DNA from: Gambelia wislizenii
Lineage: Eukaryota > Chordata > Lepidosauria > Squamata > Crotaphytidae
Reading direction: 5' to 3'
DNA: 64,000 nucleotides
Assembly: GCA_030847615.1 (NCBI GenBank)
Contig: JAUMIR010000001.1
Coordinates: 250,545,187 to 250,609,186, forward strand
Shown piece after piece: positions 12,612 to 23,454 of the stretch. How positions within the stretch are numbered: the first letter of the stretch is position 1; every line of letters begins with the position of its first letter. The position numbers and the translations under genes are program-made. Below the pieces are notes generated by a model. The model worked only from the letters and a program-made list of their open reading frames with translations, searched no databases and was not told the DNA's origin.

Positions 12612-12850
12612 GTACAGGTGGATCCCCATATCCACAGGGGATACATTCCAAGACCTCCCCGCCATGGATACTTGAAACTGTGGATAATAGGGAACCTTAT
12701 TCTTTTCAATGATACGAATGCCAGAAGTTGACCATAGAATTGCCTTGGAGGACCTAGAAATACCTAGAGAGAACATATTTTTTTTGGACATGGATAGGTG
12801 AAAATGTAGATACTGAATCCATGGATATGGGGGGGGGGGTTGACCTATAG
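12612..12850. mobile_element. Tigger-like MITE relic
   Basis: The left end carries 'ccccatatccacagggg' and the right end 'ccatggatatggggg', an imperfect inverted repeat typical of decayed pogo/Tigger MITEs. The middle block (gaccatagaattgccttgg) recurs at 54145-54170 in another Tigger-like relic. Confidence 0.6.
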
Positions 12851-12968
12851 TCTATTTTGGGATTACCTCCCCTTAGGCCTCCTTCCTACCTCTTCTCAGT
12901 ACAATTTTGGAAACCTTGGGATTTCCTCAGCCCTACTGAAGCCTCCCCTTTGTGCATGGATAATGCCA

Positions 12969-12991
12969 TTTATTTATTTATTTATTTTGCA
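12969..12991. repeat. (attt)n simple repeat
   Basis: Uninterrupted tttatttattt tract. Confidence 0.9.
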
Positions 12992-13362
12992 CCATAGGCA
13001 ATGGTACTCACAGAAATAGAGAGAGTGGTAAATGTGCCTCACCAAGGCAATGCTGCAAGAATTGGGGGGTGGGGAAGCTCATGGTTTCTACAAGCACAAC
13101 ACCCATACAAATCTTTTGTGCTCAGTCAGAGATCCATGGCACCAGCTGAGAAGGACAGGAATTGTAAGTCCCCAGGCTTTAAAACCAACTCATATACAAA
13201 ACCCAAACCTCCTCCACCTCTTCTTCCATTGCCACACACCCTGAGATTTGTCAGTCTGCCTAGCGTTATGGAAAAGCACCGCCAGTGCCCTGAAACTTCA
13301 GCCATTGCCCTGAGTCCTGACAACCGTATTCCGTGTCTCTCTCTATTCTCCCTTCCTGCTGA

Positions 13363-13365
13363 TAT

Positions 13366-13400
<35 letters not shown>

Positions 13401-13406
13401 TATTTT
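13363..13406. repeat. (attt)n simple repeat
   Basis: Roughly ten tandem attt units. Confidence 0.9.
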
Positions 13407-14548
13407 TAACTTTGCAGATGTACAAGTATGCATATATACATAAAATACGTACATAAGATAAACATACTCAAAATAAACATTTATAATATCCTGCCTAGAT
13501 GTGATGGTTATACAATTCCTATTTTTCTCTCCTTCTTTCTTCATCCTGTTACCCACTTTCTTTCCTCTCCTTCCATCCTTCTACCTTCTTTCTCCATTAC
13601 ACCTCTGCTCCCTCCTCCCCATCCTTACCTGCTGATCTGTTTTTTTTAAAAAAATATTATAAAGAAATCTAGCTAGCTACTCCATCATTTTAACTCCTTG
13701 TGTGAGACCCAGAGGCATCATTAGAAATAAAGATGGATGATGGAGGCTGGCACTTTGCAGCGTGCCAGCCTACCAATTACTTTATTTTTAAATTATGTAA
13801 ACCCCCTTTTCTATTACTGCTTCTACTAACAACAACAAGATAAATCCAATTGTTAGTCCCAATAGACTAGATCCACTGAATCAACTGGAAATTGGTTTAA
13901 GTCAGCTCTGATATCAGTGGTGATGATGGTGGTGATGATGTTGATGATATGGAGGAGATCAGAAAGTGAAGGGAGTTTAGTGGACCCTAGGTTTTTGGAT
14001 TCCAGACCTGTACTGTAGCAGGGGCTTGTGAAGGTCACTCTCAGCGTATAACTAAAGTAAGATTTTAATTCTCATATGCACTGCAATCTTCCAACAGCAG
14101 TTGCTCCAGTGCTGCTTCTTTGACTTTATATGTTTCCTGTAAGGTTCAGAAGGGTTTAGCATGCTAAACTGGTGCATCTGACAACTTAAAATGCTTCCAA
14201 GCCATTACCTTTCTGGTACAGCACTAATTGATTAGCTTGATAAATTGCAAGCTTTTGGTGCCCTGAAGCATGATTTTTAGTTACTCAATAATGAATAGAT
14301 ATGGCTTGTCCCTTTAAGTTGACAAACCCATCCTTTGTGTATCTTGCCTTGCTTCCTGCCCTTAACAATCGCTCCTTCTTTCACCCCAAACTAAGCCTAG
14401 GCCCATTGCTTAACTTAATAATACTTTTTACTGTAAGTAGGACTTGTCTTCCCAAGGAAAAAAAAGTGAAGAGGTGCTTAAAACCCCATCTTATTAAATA
14501 TATTAGAGAACTAGGAAATTAATATGTTATATATAATCCAAAAATAGG
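13407..14548. other. Unrecognised, pyrimidine-rich then AT-rich sequence
   Basis: A CT-rich stretch at 13510-13640 and a (gat/ggt) run at 13916-13950. No open frame or repeat end that I can name. Confidence 0.4.
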
Positions 14549-15352
14549 CAGTGTGGTGTAGTGGCTTGAGTGTTGGTTTTGAAACCAGAGAGGCCCAGGA
14601 CTTTATCAGTCACATTAAAAATGGCATCATAATGAAGTCACATATACATGAAAGGGCGCGCATATCAGACGTCACCCTTTCGCGTTTATGAACTGGCCAT
14701 AAGTTGTACTTTTTTACTGATGGCCCAAGCCATCAATAGATCAGCTCTGGTGATATTTTGCTGGCATTGCTGGCATATGAAACCTCTCACCAATGTCTTC
14801 TCATCATTCCAGCACCAATGGCCAGTCTGGCCAGAACGCTTTTGGGTGAAATTGTGACATCCAGGTAGGTGACACACTTTTTATGACCCTCCCCAGTTTA
14901 CTTGGGATTTTTAAAGTGTGTTTATGTGCTTTTAAAAACGTTTAACTTTGTTATTTTTGTTTTTATTTTTGAATTCCCCGTGCTATGTATTCTTGCAAGA
15001 ATCCGCAGGATTTCAATAGAGGAAGTGGACAGAGCTCCGTTCACTCTTCATTCATTGCCAGGGAAGCTTTTTCATGCAGATGCAAGGTAAATGTGGTATG
15101 GGGAGTTCTTTTGCAGGCATAAAAATGGCAGAAATTATCCCAGCAAAAGAATGGGTTTGGGGGTATGTGGTCTGATAAAGTCACAAGGTTCAAATTCCTG
15201 CTCAGTGGAATTCACTGGGTGACCCTGACCAAATCATACTCTCTCAACCCAAGAGGAAAGCAGAACCAAACCACCTCTGAATAAATCTTGACAGGAAAAC
15301 CCGAGGATACTGTCACTACAAGTTGGAATTGACTTGAAGGCACATAATGAAA
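14549..15352 (+). mobile_element. Sauria-type SINE split by a DNA transposon
   Basis: The tRNA-like head (gtgtggtgtagtggcttgag) occupies 14549-14597. The body resumes at about 15184 with 'ggttcaaattcctgctcag' and ends in the 'gacttgaaggcacataatg' tail near 15352. Everything between belongs to the family H transposon, so the SINE is the older element. Confidence 0.85.
14598..15182 (+). mobile_element. Family H DNA transposon inserted in a SINE
   Basis: Terminal repeats GGACTTTATCAG and CTGATAAAGTC. The interior has the 'ccatcaatagatc', 'ctttttatgaccctcccc' and 'tgtgcttttaaaaac' blocks found in the other family H copies. It is more diverged and has lost part of the right half. Confidence 0.75.
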
Positions 15353-15940
15353 AGCCACTGTTAATCTATCCCAGTCTTCCCCAGCTGGTTGCTTTCCAAA
15401 TAGGTTAGACTTCTGGGGGATGTACATCTTTGCTAATGTCATTTTTGCATGCCAACATTAATAAATAAAACCCCTTTTCTCTACTGGGTGAGATTACAAG
15501 AGGTTTTATACATTTTTAAACAGTTTTTGAATTTTGGGACTTTTTGAGACAAATGTATTTTTGCTCAGAAAACAGTATATTTATGCAAAATGTATTTTGT
15601 GCAAAATACAATGATTTTGGCTCAAAATACAGTACTCTGTGATTATTTTTTTTTAACAAAAAGCCCCCAATTATGAAAAATCTCATAGCAGTTGACCATT
15701 TGCTCAGTGGGGTATCTTTGTGTGTCAAGACACCCTTTCTCACTGAGGAAAAGAAAATCTGTGTGTGTTCTTTACATCCCTATGGACTATATGGGTCACT
15801 CTGGCTAGGGATGCTAGGAGTTGTAGACAAACACATCTTAAAGGCACCAGGCAAGAGAAGGCACATCTAACCAACACACTGTTTGATACATTTGTATACA
15901 TACAATGTATATTCAATACACTTAGGCTTGGGGCTCAATA
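15353..15940. other. Unrecognised AT-rich sequence
   Basis: No supported feature. Confidence 0.4.
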
Positions 15941-16466
15941 AGGGCTTGTCTATATGGGCCAAACCCCCCTGCTTGCCCCTGTTCCAGAGCCCTGCAGTCT
16001 AGACGATGCAGGGCATTTAACCCAATCTGCCCCTGGGCAGTCCAAATGACTCCCGGGCAGATACTTGGCTGGAATGGGGGCAAACCAGGATAGGGCCCTT
16101 TACACTGATATAAGAAAATGCCCAATTTTATCTGGTATCACTGAATTGGGCCCTACATGTCCACAGGAACCCATCCCAGAATGCCATTCCTCACTACTGC
16201 TGCCAGATCCCCAGTTTTCCTGAAGCCAGGCAGGGGTCCCTCAGCATGTGACCAAGGCTGGTCACATGCAGGGGGGTTTAGTCATACGTTGCAGGCCTTC
16301 TTCCTAGCATCCACATCAGCAGAAAAAATGGTGGTGGCAGCAGCTGCAGTGATAGGCTTGCATTCTGTTTTGATGCCGGCCCATTTTCTCCATGTAATGG
16401 TGGGGAGCAGGCTACCTCTGCAGCAAGGATATGCCAGGATATCCTGGCTGGTGGTAGATGAGCCCT
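15941..16466. mobile_element. Family G DNA transposon (~0.53 kb)
   Basis: Left end AGGGCTTGTCTATAT and right end GTAGATGAGCCCT are inverted. Interior segments (ccctgcagtctagacgatgc; 'cagcagaaaaaatggtgg') recur in reverse orientation at 38637-39777, and related sequence lies at 41050-41555. No transposase frame. Confidence 0.7.
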
Positions 16467-17104
16467 AAGTTAACTTAAGGATGTTCATAGTAAGAAGGTT
16501 TCCTGCTCCCTCCTGCAGCCACTGTACTATTTGAAAATCCTCTGTGGAGAGTTGAAGCCTTCCTGAACAATACGACCCGAGGACCTCGCTGCTACTGTCC
16601 ATGCTTGCAAGGCCACAGCAGATGAACCTTTGGTTTAAAGGGTGAGGCCAGTTCTGTCCAGAAAAATCCATTGTACAGGCTCGAAGGACAAATCCAATTC
16701 CGAAAAAGCCCTGTAGTGATAGGCAAGGGACAAAATGGCAGGTGTAAAGATGCACTGAAAGCCGCAGACCCAACCCTGCATGCAGGCGGTTCAGGACTTT
16801 GGTCACTTGAGGCTGACCCGGGAGATGACAGTCTTGTTCAGGAGCATCCTGAATGACCAAGCAGCCTTTTTTAAGGAGAGCACTGCTTGTTCCATATTGA
16901 GAGGGGCCTAGAAAAGGTGTTCTAATGAAAGCTCATCCCCATCTACCTGGTTGGCTAGCCACGGCCAACGGGCATCTTCTGATGCGGTCAAACCAAGGCA
17001 AAGAAACAAAGGCACACACCAGCCTCCAAAGGTGTAAATAAACTGACGCTTGCATGCTGGAACATCAGAACCATGTGAGACTCTGAAGATAGTAGAAGGC
17101 ATGA

Positions 17105-17911
17105 ATGTCGTTCTGCTCTAACAGCCCAATTTTAATATCACGACTTAATATTGACATCGCTGCTCTTAGTGAAGTTCGTCTCCATGAGGAAGGCAGCCTT
17201 AAAGAACATGGTGCCGGCTACACACATTACTGGTCTGGCAAACCCAAAACTGAAAAACATCTTTCAGGAGTAGGCTTTATGATTACAAACTACATTGCCT
17301 CCAAACTTGAAATCTTGCCAACAGGATACTCTGATCACATTATTTCTTTACGCCTCCCACATGTTGTTATCTTCAGTATATATTCCCCAACTATACAAGC
17401 TGACCCTGTAGAGAGAGACAAATTCTACACAGACCTACGCCAACTCATACAAAAAGTCCCTGTAAAAGATAAAATTATTATCCTTGGTGACTTTAATGCC
17501 AGAGTAGGAAAGAACTCTGAAGCCTGGAAAGGTGTCTTAGGCAAGCATGGTGTTGGAAATTGCAATGATAAGGGACGCCTCTTGCTAGAGTTCTGTGCAG
17601 AACAACAGCTGACTATTACAAACCCTATCTTTCAGCAGAAAGATAGCTTGAAGACAATCTGGATGCATCCCCAATCCGAACATTGGCATCTCATTGACAA
17701 TGTTCTAGTCCACCAGAGAAACATTTGCGATGTCCGTCATACTCGAGTGATGCCCAGTGCAGAATGCCAAACAGATCATTGCCTCATCAGATGTAAACTA
17801 AATCGCCATCTTAAGTTCAAACCTAAGTGGGGTGGCATCTTAAAGGAGAGACTCCAAGTCAACAATCTTCAACAAGCTACCATGAGAGACCACTTCCAGG
17901 CAAATCTGTAA
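17105..17911 (+). pseudogene. LINE apurinic/apyrimidinic-type endonuclease domain
   Basis: A 268-codon open frame holding nearly the whole exonuclease-endonuclease-phosphatase fold. This fold nicks target DNA so that reverse transcription can prime from the nick. Visible motifs are 'NIDIAALSEVRL' with the catalytic Glu near residue 23, 'ILGDFNARVG' near residues 130-139, and 'TDHCLIRCKL' with the catalytic Asp-His pair near residue 224. In-frame sequence before the first Met (CWNIRT around 17055-17075) is the usual start of this fold, separated by a stop, so the real ORF began upstream. The frame stops at 17911 and does not run on into the RT, so the polyprotein is broken. In family members the two domains are one polypeptide. 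Confidence 0.88.
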
Positions 17912-18163
17912 GCAAAACTTGAAGACCATTCTACAGATCCTTCTCCTACAGTGCTTTGGCAACATATCAAAAACAGTATCCTCCAGTCTGCGGAAGAATC
18001 CCTCGGGTTCTCCTACAAGAAAAATCAAGACTGGTTGGATGAAAACAATGAAGAGATCCAGAAGCTGTTGGCAAAGAAGAGAACTGCTCACCAGCCAACT
18101 TGCCATGTACGAAAAGCAGCTTTCCACCTCACATGTAGTAAACTTCAACAAAAACTCTGAGAC
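17912..18163 (+). pseudogene. LINE linker between endonuclease and RT, frameshifted
   Basis: Two overlapping short frames cover a basic, Lys/Glu-rich linker (17919-18191 and 17951-18160), including 'YKKNQDWLDENNEEIQKL'. They show at least one frameshift relative to the flanking domains. In intact relatives this stretch joins endonuclease and reverse transcriptase. Confidence 0.7.
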
Positions 18164-19732
18164 ATGCAGAACAAGTGGTGGATCAACATAGCAGTAAAGA
18201 CACAAAGCTGTGCAGATCTGGGTGATCTTAGAGGATTTTATGAAGCTCTTAAAGCAGTGTTTGGACCAACTTATCAGACCCAAAGCTCCTTATACAGTAC
18301 AGATGGTCAAACATTAATTACTGATAAAGCCTCCATCCTGAATTGTTGGGATGAACATTTTCAAAGTCTCTTTAGTGCCAACCAAGTAGTCCAAGGCTCA
18401 GCTATCCAACATATGATACAAAAACCGATGAAAAATGAATTGGACATAGCCCCCACTTTGGAAGAGACCCTTAAGGCCATAAAGCAGTTGAAAAATAGCA
18501 AGGCAGCTGGGATTGATGGAATCCCACCTGAAGTTTGGAAACACGGAGGTCATGTACTCCACGATAAATTCCATGAACTCCTTGTAAATTGCTGGGAAAA
18601 AGGGGAACTGCCATCAGATCTCCGAGATGCAGTCATCATCACCCTGTACAAGAAAAAAGGAGCAAAATCCGATTGCTCAAACTATCGAGGCATAACACTG
18701 CTCTCTATTGCTGGAAAAATCCTTGCAAGGATACACCTGAACAGATTAGTTCCTGCTATTGCAGAAGAAATTCTTCCTGAAAGCCAATGTGGCTTCAGAC
18801 CCAATAGAAGTACTACAGATATGGCATTTGCTCTTAGACAACTACAAGAGAAATGTAGAGAGCAGAACAAGGGTCTCTATGTAACATTTGTCGACCTCAC
18901 CAAAGCCTTCGACACTGTAAGTAGAAAAGGTCTGTGGCAGATCCTGGAAAGACTAGGCTGTCCCCCCCAATTCCTTAAAATGATTATCTTGCTACATGAA
19001 GGTCAGCATGGTCAAGTCAGATATGGCGATGTGCTTTCAGAGCCCTTTCTAATAACCAACGGATTGAAGCAAGGTTGTGTTCTTGCTCCAACTTTATTTA
19101 CAATCTTCTTCAGCATGATGCTCCAAAGGGCTATGGCAGAGCTCGAAGAAGACGACGGCATCTATATACGTTACCATACTGATGGTAGCTTGTTTAACTT
19201 AAGCCGCCTGAGGGCTCACACTAAGACTCTAAACTATCTAGTTCATGAGCTGCTCTTCGCTGATGCTGATGCCCTTGTTGCCCACACAGAAGCAGCTCTG
19301 CAGCATCTAACATCCTGCTTCGCAACAGCTGCAGAACTGTTTGGGCTGGAAGTCAACCTGAAGAAAACGGAAGTTCTTTACCAGCCTGCACCACAGGACG
19401 AACACCACTATCCCCACATTGCCGTTGGCAAATCTGTGCTTAAGTCCATTCAGCAGTTCACCTACCTGGGAAGCATCATCTCCTCAGATGCCAAGATTGA
19501 CAAAGAGATCGATCACAGATTAGCAAAGGCATATAGCGCATTTGGAAGACTTCACAAAAGAGTCTGGAGGAATAAACACCTGAGGCGAAGCACAAAAATC
19601 AGTGCCATTGTACTGTCTATTCTCCTTTATGGGTCTGAAACATGGGTCACCTATCGCCAACACTTACGACTCCTTGAACACTTTCATCAGCGCTGTATAT
19701 GCACAATCCTAAATATATACCCGACTATGTGA
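18164..19732 (+). pseudogene. LINE reverse transcriptase domain
   Basis: A 522-codon frame with the RT fold. Motifs in order: 'KAAGIDGIPPEVWK' near residue 110; 'NYRGITLLS' near 170; 'SQCGFRPNRSTTD' near 205; motif A 'FVDLTKAFDTV' near 245; 'GLKQGCVLAPTLF' near 305; motif C near 365; and 'YLGSIISSDAKID' in the thumb region. Motif C reads FADADA where an F/Y-A-D-D core is expected. The second catalytic Asp is therefore displaced or replaced, and the copy in reverse orientation at 43856 reads DADDAA at this place. The frame breaks at 19732 within the C-terminal region. Loss of the Asp pair plus the breaks make an active enzyme unlikely. Confidence 0.9.
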
Positions 19733-20183
19733 TGAATGTTGCTGTCCTTGAGCAAGCAGGGATCACCAGAATTGAGGCCATGATATTGAGAACACAGCTG
19801 TGCTGGGCAGGGCATGTTTCTAGGATGGAGGACCATCGCCTCCCAAAAATACTACTCTACGGTGAACTCGCCACGGGTCAGCATAAGAGGGGTGCTCCAA
19901 AAAAGCGATACAAGGACTCCCTGAAACAACATCTCAGGCTCAGCCAAATTGATCACCAACAATGGTCTGTGGGAGACGCACTATCCACAATGCTGCAGCC
20001 TTATTTGAGAGCTCATGCCGAATAAGTCTTGAAGAGAAACGACAATGCAGAAAGAATTACAACCTGGAAACACCACCCAAGGAGACCTTCTGCTGTGCTT
20101 TCTGCAACCGGACTTGTTTATCTCAGATTGGCCTTTTTAGTCATCAGCGCACTTGCAGAAAGCATGGGATGAGTCCTTCCTGA
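19699..20183 (+). pseudogene. LINE C-terminal domain with C2HC zinc finger
   Basis: Two frames (19699-20025 and 19962-20183) together carry the C-terminal third: 'MILRTQLCWAGHVSRM', 'KRGAPKKRYKDSLKQHL', then a finger-like segment 'CAFCNRTC...LFSHQRTC' near 20090-20157. The Cys-X2-Cys and His-X4-Cys spacing suggests a nucleic-acid-binding zinc finger. This region is preserved in the minus-strand copy at 42852-43856. A frameshift near 19965-20025 separates the two parts. Confidence 0.82.
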
Positions 20184-20205
20184 ATGACTCATTTGTGAAG
20201 AAAAG

Positions 20206-20206
<1 letters not shown>

Positions 20207-20241
<35 letters not shown>
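20207..20241. repeat. (ga)n microsatellite at LINE 3' end
   Basis: About 17 tandem ga units directly after the LINE 3' boundary. The related copy at 42852 has only one or two units, so the tract probably grew after insertion. Confidence 0.85.
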
Positions 20242-20242
<1 letters not shown>

Positions 20243-20243
<1 letters not shown>

Positions 20244-21099
20244 GGCTATATTTTATAAATTGGCTTATAAATTGGCTCCACATGGTTGGCAGGAGACCTG
20301 GCACTCCCAAGTACAAGGATTCAAGGTTAGCTCAGGAAACCTAAGGAAATATCCTGCTTAAATTACTAAATAACACTCCTGGGAAAGGATTATGCAACCT
20401 CCCCCCCCCCCAGAACTGGTGCGTTAGGGAGAAATGGGTTAATTCTCCCAGACGTTCACCGAAATGAGTCATTCAGTAATCCCATTAAGGTAGCTGGACA
20501 CTTGTTGCTTGCAAAACTGGTTTTTCCTTGCACATTTCCCCCACAACAATATAGGTTTGCTTGAGACCCATCAGTTTTAATGTTTCAACCATTAACTATC
20601 ATTAACACATCCAGAGAATCCATTGTTTAATTCATTGTTAAACTCTGGCAGACATTGTATTCCACTCAAACTCACCCTTTCAGGGGGAATATCAAATATA
20701 AATATCACCCTAAAAATACCACCAAAGTGTGCTCAGTTTCCTAGATGCTGTCATTCTGCTGGTTTCTTCGATCACCCGGTGCTTCCAGCCTTTCTTCGGT
20801 TGCTGCTGCATGAATCTCTGCTCTTTGGATAGGTACAGTATAGCCCGTCACCCTAACTCTATCCCTCGATCTCAATACTTCCTGTTTTCTTCTATAGTCT
20901 TGTGTGAGTGATTGAAGCCTGAGTGTATGTGTGTGTGTTCCCTTGATTATTTTTCAATAAAACCCTTTTTATGTCATCTGCTGGCTTGGAGTCTCCTCAG
21001 TTACTACCAGTATACATAGGTCAAAAGATCTCACCGTGGCCCAGCCTCTCACTGCTATCCTGAGCTAATTAGAATTCCCCATATTAAAATTCGGACACT
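20243..21099 (+). mobile_element. LTR, family A, forward copy
   Basis: Begins near TGGCTATATT directly after the (ga)n tract and ends at TTCGGACA. An AATAAA poly(A) signal lies at about 20957 (tttttcaataaaaccc), preceded by a promoter-like 'ggtacagtatagcccg' segment. The reverse-oriented relative is 3191-3976. Downstream sequence CTAGTGGGCTCCC is shared with the other copy's flank and marks the start of internal sequence. C homopolymer at 20401-20411. Confidence 0.65.
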
Positions 21100-21850
21100 A
21101 GTGGGCTCCCAACAGACCCCACGCAATTTGGGTAACGCTCTATAAACTGAGGAGTCTTGATGTATGTGAAAGAGATAGTGGTGTAAGAAGATGGCAGCGT
21201 AAAAGATTCTGGACCAAGAGTGGCTTCAATTGAACCAGGATGAGACCAAATGGCTGACTTGTAACATAAAAAGATGGCAGTGTAGCTGTTGAGCTGAACA
21301 CTGGGAAAAGAAACAGGGAAAGGTCCTGTCTGAGTTGAATCATTCCCAAGGGATGAAAGTGAAAATGTTCCTAATTGCCAAAATGTCTGTGGGGTAGAAA
21401 TAGATCGTAAGCATGCAATAAAGCAGGCTAGCCAGTCAAAGAGATGGGAGTGGGAAATGCATGTGCCAGAGACATCTGCAAAAGGGCACCATGTATAGGT
21501 GTTTCTGTGCTTAATGCCACAAACTTCAAGGTGTGGAGTGCTTGGTTTTCAGGGAAGACAAAGACAGAGATGGTATTAACAGAAATCTAGTCAAAGTGAG
21601 AAAACCAGTGCGATATGGCCATCTCTGGACACAAACTCTATATGAACAACAGGGAGGGTTTAGTGGAGATGACGTTCAGTACATTAGGGAGGGCATTACT
21701 TTGAGCAAGCTAGGGACCTTAAATGGAGCCAACTCTGACAATGTGATACTATTCTTATATCCTTTAGACCCTAACATTCCACCCCACATTACTGAGGAGG
21801 GTGACTCTGGAGAGACTTTGGTGGAGGAATTGCAGATACGGTAGTTACTA
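21100..21850 (+). mobile_element. Putative internal leader of LTR family A element
   Basis: Follows the LTR directly. Repeated 'agatggcag' phrases occur at 21189, 21271 and 21577-like positions. The only long frame is 21533-21844 (103 codons), containing 'IREGITLSKLGTLNGAN' and ending in an acidic stretch. I do not recognise the product. It might be a remnant of a gag-like or accessory frame, but nothing in it proves this. No RT or protease follows, so the element is truncated. Confidence 0.4.
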
Positions 21851-22335
21851 GAGAAAGAAGAGACGGAACATTTTCCTTCTATTAACTTCCTTAATTCAGT
21901 TTATCTTAAGATCTAAGTCATTACTTAGGAAGCTGATATATGGCTGGGTCTCTTGTGGCATTTTAGAGGTATGGAGCCAAGAAGCAGATACAAAAACTTT
22001 GCTTAGAGAGTCCTTTATAAATACTGAGCCCCATGGACAGCCCTTTCCCATGTTATTATTTCTGAATTCTTTCTCACTAAGGGTGCCTGAGGTCAAGATC
22101 ACCAAACAGCATATCTTGATTCCCATTAACTACAGTTCCTCCTTGCCTCACTGTCACAATCACTGTCACACTGTCACAATCACTGTTTCAGTACTCACAA
22201 TTGCTAACAAGGGATGGGTTGGGAAAGCATAATTCCTTTTACTTCACATGCTTAGCATTGTTATCTACAGCCCACATAAATCTGGAAATCAAATATTCCT
22301 TACACACTACACAATTCTAGCAGTTTGATTCCAGA
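21851..22335. other. Unrecognised sequence with a small tandem repeat
   Basis: A short tandem of 'cactgtcacaat' lies at about 22150-22187. The right end (acacaattctagcagtttga, ~22308) resembles the edge of the palindromic MITE family. Confidence 0.4.
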
Positions 22336-22665
22336 TTTTTTCAGATGCTCTAAAAAAAACCAATGGAATCGGGAGGATGATGGTGCTGTCTCTCTTCCAG
22401 CGATCGATTTCGCATGATGCTGTCCTCCTCCCATCCTTTGTTTGTGCTTCCTTCATGCTGGAGGGATGAGAAAGGCGTCACTTTTCATTGACAGAAACTT
22501 CCGTCAATGAAAAGCGGCACCTTTCTCTTGTCCCTCCAGCACGGAGGAAGCACAAACGAAAGACGGAAGGAGGACGGGGCGTGTGAAATCGATCACTGGA
22601 AGTGGGATAGTGCCATCCTCCTCCTGACCTCCGTGGGTTTTTTTTAGAGTGTTTGAAAATCTCCA
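22336..22665. mobile_element. Foldback DNA element, type 1
   Basis: Two arms fold on each other around 'cattgacagaaacttccgtcaatg' (~22487-22511). Arms contain 'ggaggatg...tcctcctcc' and 'gaggaagcacaaacg' segments. The same structure occurs at 36952-37265. Termini resemble tttTTCAGA and GTTTGAAAATCTCC. Confidence 0.75.
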
Positions 22666-23079
22666 TGATTTTAACTCCATCCTACAGGATGCTGATATTT
22701 GGAGTTTTCGAAGGTATTTAGAATTCTCTCCCAGAGAGTTCCTATAGTGTCTCACCCAACTAGAAAGCACATTATTATATAGGCTTATATAGTCATGGCA
22801 GTTAAAGTGGAATCAAAGTGCTATAAATGTGTACTGTAAAAGGGCCCTAGTTAAGGAAGGGACAAGGTACACTGAAGCTGGACTGGCCAATCTCCTCATG
22901 CCATTCTGCATCTCAAGATTTCACCAGACATTGCCTACACACAGCCAGTTTTTAAGCCAGTTTTAGAAACTTTTAGTCAGTGTCTGGATTTATATAGTGT
23001 AATCATAAGTGTTGAAGAATATACAGGGCACTCAATGTTAAGGCATTTTTGTTTATTTCCCCACCCCACTCCACAAATG
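22666..23079. other. Unrecognised sequence with a MITE remnant
   Basis: At 22795-22850 'gtcatggcagttaaagtgg' and 'actgtaaaagggccc' look like one arm of the palindromic MITE family. The rest is unassigned. Confidence 0.4.
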
Positions 23080-23454
23080 CAGGACCGGTTTAAGGAATTT
23101 TGGGGCCCCCTGCAATGCTTTACTTTGGGGCCCCCATATGTTTATCTCAGATCAATGTAACCTAACCTATTCACCGTACAGGATGTTCAGATTATAGTAG
23201 GACCCCCGTATCCCTGGATTCATTATCCATGGGACACAAAACAGCACACCTACCATAGAGTCTTCCTAGAAAATGTTTCTTCCCTAGCCCTTTTCTAGGC
23301 CCTCCAAGGCAACTCTATGGTATTTTAAACCAGAAATCCCATTATTTTCATATTAAGGAGGCCAACACGGGGCCCTCTCTTGACCTCGGGGCCCCCTCTT
23401 GACCTCGGGGCCCCCTGCCAATGCTGATTTGGCAGACAGGTTAAACCGGCCCTG
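23080..23454. mobile_element. hAT-type element with perfect 8-bp duplication (family C)
   Basis: Terminal repeats CAGGACCGGTTTAAGG and TTAAACCGGCCCTG are flanked by an exact 8-bp direct repeat cacaaatg (23072-23079 and 23455-23462). The right third contains a doubled 'gacctcggggccccctctt'-type unit (23386-23416). A Tigger-like fragment ('acccccgtatccctgg') appears inserted from about 23200. Its termini and flanking interior match those of 28215-29623 in the opposite orientation. Confidence 0.88.

Larger units (their letters stand above)
16470..20241 (+). mobile_element. Near full-length non-LTR retrotransposon (AP-endonuclease LINE)
   Basis: One element comprising a 5' region (16470-17104), an endonuclease frame, a reverse-transcriptase frame and a C-terminal zinc-finger frame, ending in a (ga)n tract at 20207-20241. 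A 5'-truncated relative lies on the minus strand at 42852-43856 and shares the 3' boundary 'gaagaaaagccagagaga'. Domain order and the C-terminal finger fit the RTE/Proto2/RTEX-like part of the non-LTR tree; I cannot fix the clade without alignment. Stops and frameshifts make it inactive. Confidence 0.88.

Noticed and set aside
16157..16860. Open frames around the family G element and LINE 5' region
   Set aside because: No domain; frames cross the transposon end and the LINE leader on both strands.
22150..22187. CRISPR-like short direct repeats
   Set aside because: Only two or three imperfect units without spacers of constant length, in vertebrate DNA.
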